From Candidatus Sulfotelmatobacter kueseliae (GTDB lineage: Bacteria; Acidobacteriota; Terriglobia; Terriglobales; Acidobacteriaceae), in NCBI GenBank assembly GCA_900290255.1, contig OMOD01000090.1, positions 9,188 through 63,493 on the forward strand: a stretch of DNA of 54,306 bases. The letters run 5' to 3'. This document shows positions 51,480 through 54,306 of the stretch, piece after piece. How positions within the stretch are numbered: position 1 is the first letter of the stretch; each line of letters begins with the position of its first letter. The position numbers were made by a program, and so were the translations under genes. Below the pieces are notes generated by a model. It searched no databases and was not told the DNA's origin. It saw only the letters and a program-made list of their open reading frames with translations.

Positions 51480-53220
51480 TCGGCGTAGAGGCTTGATTGC
51501 GGTTGCAGTCATCCTTCTGTTCGTGATCCCCGCCGCGGCGGCACTACTTTCGCCAAAGTTCGTAAAGACCCAGAATTCCGATGAGTGGGTTGAGAAGACA
51601 TTTCACCTTCAACAACGCTACTCTCGCGTGCTTTTGGTTGGCTCCAGCACGAATGTCAAGAATGTGAGCGCCGCACCACTGGATTTGAACGATCCGTTCG
51701 CGCAAAAGCCGGAGCGCTCCTATCCGGTTTCCCAGTGCTTTGCCACCCTGCAGGAAGCCGCAGACGCAGCGCACGGCGGCGACCTCGTCGCGGTCCTTCC
51801 CGGACACTACGCGGGCTTTGTCCTCAGAGACAAAAGCGACGCTGGGGATGGAAAGTACATCCACTTCAAGGCCCTCGGAACTCCAGGTTCGGTGGTCATC
51901 GATCAGGCCAGCCAGATCCCCGACTGGATGGTCTTACTCGAAGCCGCTCACCACGTCATTCTGGAAGGGTTCAACATCGCAGGTATTACTGGTCCCGGTC
52001 TCGAACCGAAAGGTCCGAGAGCCGGCATCATGCTGGGCAGCAACTTCGGCGTGCACGGAAAGCAGGCGCACCATATCGCAGTTGTTCGGGTGTTTTCTCA
52101 CAATCATCGAATGTGGGGCCTTCATTCAACCGATACGCATACCGTGCTCATCGAAGACAGTGTATTTGCCCTGTCCTGCATTGAGCACTCGGCTTATGTC
52201 TCTGACGGTTCGGATAACTATGTGATTCGCCGGAATATCTTCTTTGGCAGCTATGCCAGCGGACTGCAGATCAACCTGGATCCCGAAAGTTCATTGCACG
52301 AAGTCCTCAGGCATCCACGCTTCAAGGATTTTCCTGCCGAGCAACCTACGCGCGAGTGGGCCCAGAAACTGCTGAAAGCAGCAACCCAGGAGTTTGGAGA
52401 GAACAATTTTCCCGACGGCCGAGGCATTAACTTCATCGTCGAAGAGAACGTGATCAACGGTAACGGTAAGCGCGGCGGGGGATCATTGAACCTGGCTGGT
52501 CTGCAGGATTCCCTTGTTCAGAACAACTTGATTTACGGCAACTTCAATCATGGAATTGCACTCTGGGATAACGGTAATCCGTACGATTCCTCCACCGTGT
52601 TGCCGGGGCCCTCTTCGCCCGAACAGGCGCGGGATCCAGCCTTGTTGCCGTTCTGGGGTTGTCAACGGAATATCATCCGCAACAACACGGTGTTGCTCGA
52701 TGCCAGGGGCCGATCCGCTTTGCTGCTGAACAACGGGAGTTGGGGCAATGTGGTCCGGAACAATATACTCATCAACGACCAGCCCAATTCGCTGGAGGTT
52801 ACCGCTACCAGCATTTATCGCCTCGATTCCGGTTTCAACATCCTGAACACGATCCACTACGTTGGGATTTCAGCCCATTCTCTCCCCTGGGTAATCCAAC
52901 CCGGCAGCAAGGCGGTTACGAGTCCGTTCAGCGAAACGGAGATGCTTCCGGCTCTGAAGCAGCTGGCCCTGAATCTTGACGAAAACAACCATTCGCGTGA
53001 TGGCTTCAATCGCGAAAGCGTCGCGAAGGAATTCCTGAAGTACAACGAAGAACCCTGGATTCTGGTTGAGGACAACATGTGGCGTTTGAATCCCGCACGT
53101 CCTGATTTTCACCCGCGATCTGGTTCGACGCTACTAACAGGCAGCGTCGATCAAAAACAGCTGCCGCAGCGAAATGTCGCCGGAGAACAACGTCAGACGC
53201 CAGACATCGGCGCCTATTGA
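51466..53220 (+). CDS. Exported right-handed beta-helix protein
   Basis: A 584-residue protein with an N-terminal membrane/signal segment (GLIAVAVILLFVIPAAAALL) and parallel beta-helix repeats (VILEGFNIAGI, HHIAVVRVFSHNHRMWGLHS, VLIEDSVFALSCIEHSAYVS, NVINGNGKRGGGSLNLAGLQ, LVQNNLIYGNFNHGIALWDN). It resembles pectin-lyase-fold/PL-type proteins but I cannot name the activity or see a defined catalytic triad. It overlaps the symporter by 14 nt and is followed by the creatininase gene 23 nt later, so it belongs to a three-gene operon. Probably it binds or cuts a polysaccharide outside and the symporter takes up the product. Confidence 0.8.
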   Translation: MTMLDRRRGLIAVAVILLFVIPAAAALLSPKFVKTQNSDEWVEKTFHLQQRYSRVLLVGSSTNVKNVSAAPLDLNDPFAQKPERSYPVSQCFATLQEAADAAHGGDLVAVLPGHYAGFVLRDKSDAGDGKYIHFKALGTPGSVVIDQASQIPDWMVLLEAAHHVILEGFNIAGITGPGLEPKGPRAGIMLGSNFGVHGKQAHHIAVVRVFSHNHRMWGLHSTDTHTVLIEDSVFALSCIEHSAYVSDGSDNYVIRRNIFFGSYASGLQINLDPESSLHEVLRHPRFKDFPAEQPTREWAQKLLKAATQEFGENNFPDGRGINFIVEENVINGNGKRGGGSLNLAGLQDSLVQNNLIYGNFNHGIALWDNGNPYDSSTVLPGPSSPEQARDPALLPFWGCQRNIIRNNTVLLDARGRSALLLNNGSWGNVVRNNILINDQPNSLEVTATSIYRLDSGFNILNTIHYVGISAHSLPWVIQPGSKAVTSPFSETEMLPALKQLALNLDENNHSRDGFNRESVAKEFLKYNEEPWILVEDNMWRLNPARPDFHPRSGSTLLTGSVDQKQLPQRNVAGEQRQTPDIGAY

Positions 53221-53243
53221 TCGAGACAAACGGAGACCGAGTG

Positions 53244-54116
53244 ATGAACGCGCTCAAAACGGTTCGACCTGTCGAAGCGGGCGATTGGAACATGGCATTT
53301 CTCTTTCCCGATGAAGTAGCTGGGGCGAGAGCACGTAATGGATTGGTGATTCTTCCCATCGCACCCGTGGAATGGCACGGACCCCATCTCGCGATGGGAT
53401 GCGACAACCTGCTGGCCCATGCCTTCGCGCGCCGCCTGGCTCGCGAGTTCCAATGTCCCTACTATCCGCCGCTTTTCGTAGGCACTGAGCGCCAGCGGCG
53501 GCCGGAGACTCTGGAGTCCATCGGGTTCGAGCGCGACTCACGGATCGAAGGAATGGATTTTCCCAACCACTCCGTTGCCAGCGCCTATCTGCGGGAAGAG
53601 GTCTTTGCCCTTGTTGTACGTGATACTCTCAACATCCTGCTGGGCAGGATGGGATTTCGATACGTCCTGATCGTGAACGGCCACGGTGCTGACAATCAGA
53701 AGGATGTGCTCAACCGGCTCTGCCACGAGTTTAACGACCCGTCTTCCGGAAAGGGACAGCGTGTGAAATGGGTGTACCCTGGGTTTCCTCGTTCCCTGCT
53801 TGCTGGGGCGATCGGACACGCATGCGCTGAGGAGACGTCCATGTTGGCAGCCAGTTGGCCCGGATGTGTCGATCTCGCGAAGCTGCCCCGTGAAGGAAAG
53901 CTACGCAACGCGGATTTTGGCATCGTGGACGGGGACACCTTTGATGGCGATCCGACACCGGATCATTGTCTCCGCGAAGCGCAAGATCCTCGCCGTCATA
54001 CTCGCCGCGAATGGGGCGCACAAATAATGGAGGAAGCTGCGCTGGAGGTGATCGCGGAAGTGAAGAAGGACTGGCCGGAGCTCAATACGCTCCGCGAGGC
54101 TAGCGTTTCAAGTTGA
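53244..54116 (+). CDS. Creatininase-family amidohydrolase
   Basis: A 290-residue cytosolic metal hydrolase. The family pattern is visible: LPIAPVEWHGPHLAMGCDN (Glu/His/Asp metal ligands), IVNGHGADNQKD (the G-N-G-H-G block) and HACAEETSMLAASWP (Glu/Asp ligand region). Members cleave cyclic or linear amides (creatinine, mycofactocin or riboflavin precursors), and many have unknown substrates. The ATG at 53244 is chosen because GGAG lies 8 nt upstream; an alternative TTG at 53217 overlaps the previous stop. The sugar-transport context suggests an unusual, perhaps lactone- or amide-bearing, catabolic intermediate. Confidence 0.83.
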   Translation: MNALKTVRPVEAGDWNMAFLFPDEVAGARARNGLVILPIAPVEWHGPHLAMGCDNLLAHAFARRLAREFQCPYYPPLFVGTERQRRPETLESIGFERDSRIEGMDFPNHSVASAYLREEVFALVVRDTLNILLGRMGFRYVLIVNGHGADNQKDVLNRLCHEFNDPSSGKGQRVKWVYPGFPRSLLAGAIGHACAEETSMLAASWPGCVDLAKLPREGKLRNADFGIVDGDTFDGDPTPDHCLREAQDPRRHTRREWGAQIMEEAALEVIAEVKKDWPELNTLREASVSS

Positions 54117-54162
54117 GTTTATTTCGTACGTTCACTTCACGCGCCGTGCATATAGTTGCGTT

Positions 54163-54306
54163 ATGGACATCAGCAAGACCATTTCTCCGGCTGACCTCAG
54201 GAAGCCACTCACGCTGTTGTTTGAGCTGGCAGCAAGAAAGACTGCAGCCTTGGACAAGCGCTGGCGAACGCGCGACGGCGCACCCGTAATCACCGCCCGA
54301 GGTAAG
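54163..54306 (+). CDS. N-terminal part of an unidentified protein (cut by right edge)
   Basis: A reading frame opens at ATG 54163 (MDISKTISPADLRKPLTLLF) and stays open to the window end, 48 codons. The piece ELAARKTAALDKRWRTRDGA followed by PVITARGK recalls the start of secreted six-hairpin glycosidase-like proteins in acidobacteria, but too little is visible to be sure. It lies 46 nt after the creatininase gene on the same strand and could be the fourth operon member. Confidence 0.45.
   Translation, partial: MDISKTISPADLRKPLTLLFELAARKTAALDKRWRTRDGAPVITARGK

Noticed and set aside
1..54306. Rearranged mobile element, prophage, CRISPR, tRNA
   Set aside because: No transposase, integrase, phage structural gene, regularly spaced repeats or cloverleaf was seen; the palindromes have no coding capacity.

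Overview
The window looks like chromosomal DNA of a soil-type acidobacterium (class Terriglobia is my best guess). The main reasons are two very large TonB-dependent receptors of the Oar/carboxypeptidase-regulatory-domain type, many Tat-type secreted enzymes, a CRTAC1/ASPIC-UnbV protein beside a TPR protein, GC-rich coding DNA, and palindromic intergenic repeats in many gaps. This is inferred from gene content; there is no rRNA. I saw no tRNA, CRISPR array, transposase or phage gene.

Region 1 (1-9816) reads as a nucleoside and pentose salvage locus: a partial deoC on the minus strand; cdd, pyrimidine-nucleoside phosphorylase and a CNT nucleoside transporter on the plus strand; a DMT/ureide-permease-like transporter facing a ribokinase across a shared region with a 32-bp interrupted palindrome; and a TonB-dependent receptor. 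Region 2 (9817-19900) is mostly housekeeping: a small unknown gene coupled to recJ (which carries an odd in-frame insertion), a secreted M2 (ACE-like) peptidase, ribosomal protein S1, a LolD/MacB-type ATPase, a single-domain response regulator, a PhzF protein and a peroxiredoxin.

The most exciting element lies just upstream of the peroxiredoxin, at 18971-19117. A good promoter is followed by an apparently leaderless 18-codon ORF with three consecutive Cys codons. A hairpin starting at its stop codon competes with a strong intrinsic terminator. This is the geometry of a cysteine-sensing transcription attenuator, here controlling a peroxiredoxin.

Region 3 (19916-28160, minus strand) holds a nine-heme cytochrome c, a GMC oxidoreductase with a Tat-exported subunit 3, and an alpha-mannosidase (GH38) / alpha-galactosidase (GH27) pair in which the galactosidase gene is frameshifted. 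Region 4 (28327-31979, minus strand) is a four-subunit succinate dehydrogenase in which sdhA is separated from sdhCDB by a palindromic repeat element.

Region 5 (32253-54306) is an accessory, plant-polysaccharide-flavoured region. It has two divergent GH28-like beta-helix proteins, a PfkB kinase, a serine hydrolase facing a sugar isomerase-like protein, a TPR protein convergent with a CRTAC1 protein, a second TonB-dependent receptor followed by a Tat-type Gfo/Idh/MocA oxidoreductase, a secreted Ig-like protein, and a tight operon of sodium/solute symporter, secreted beta-helix protein and creatininase-family hydrolase. A gene cut by the right edge follows. Substrates in this region are inferred only from family membership.
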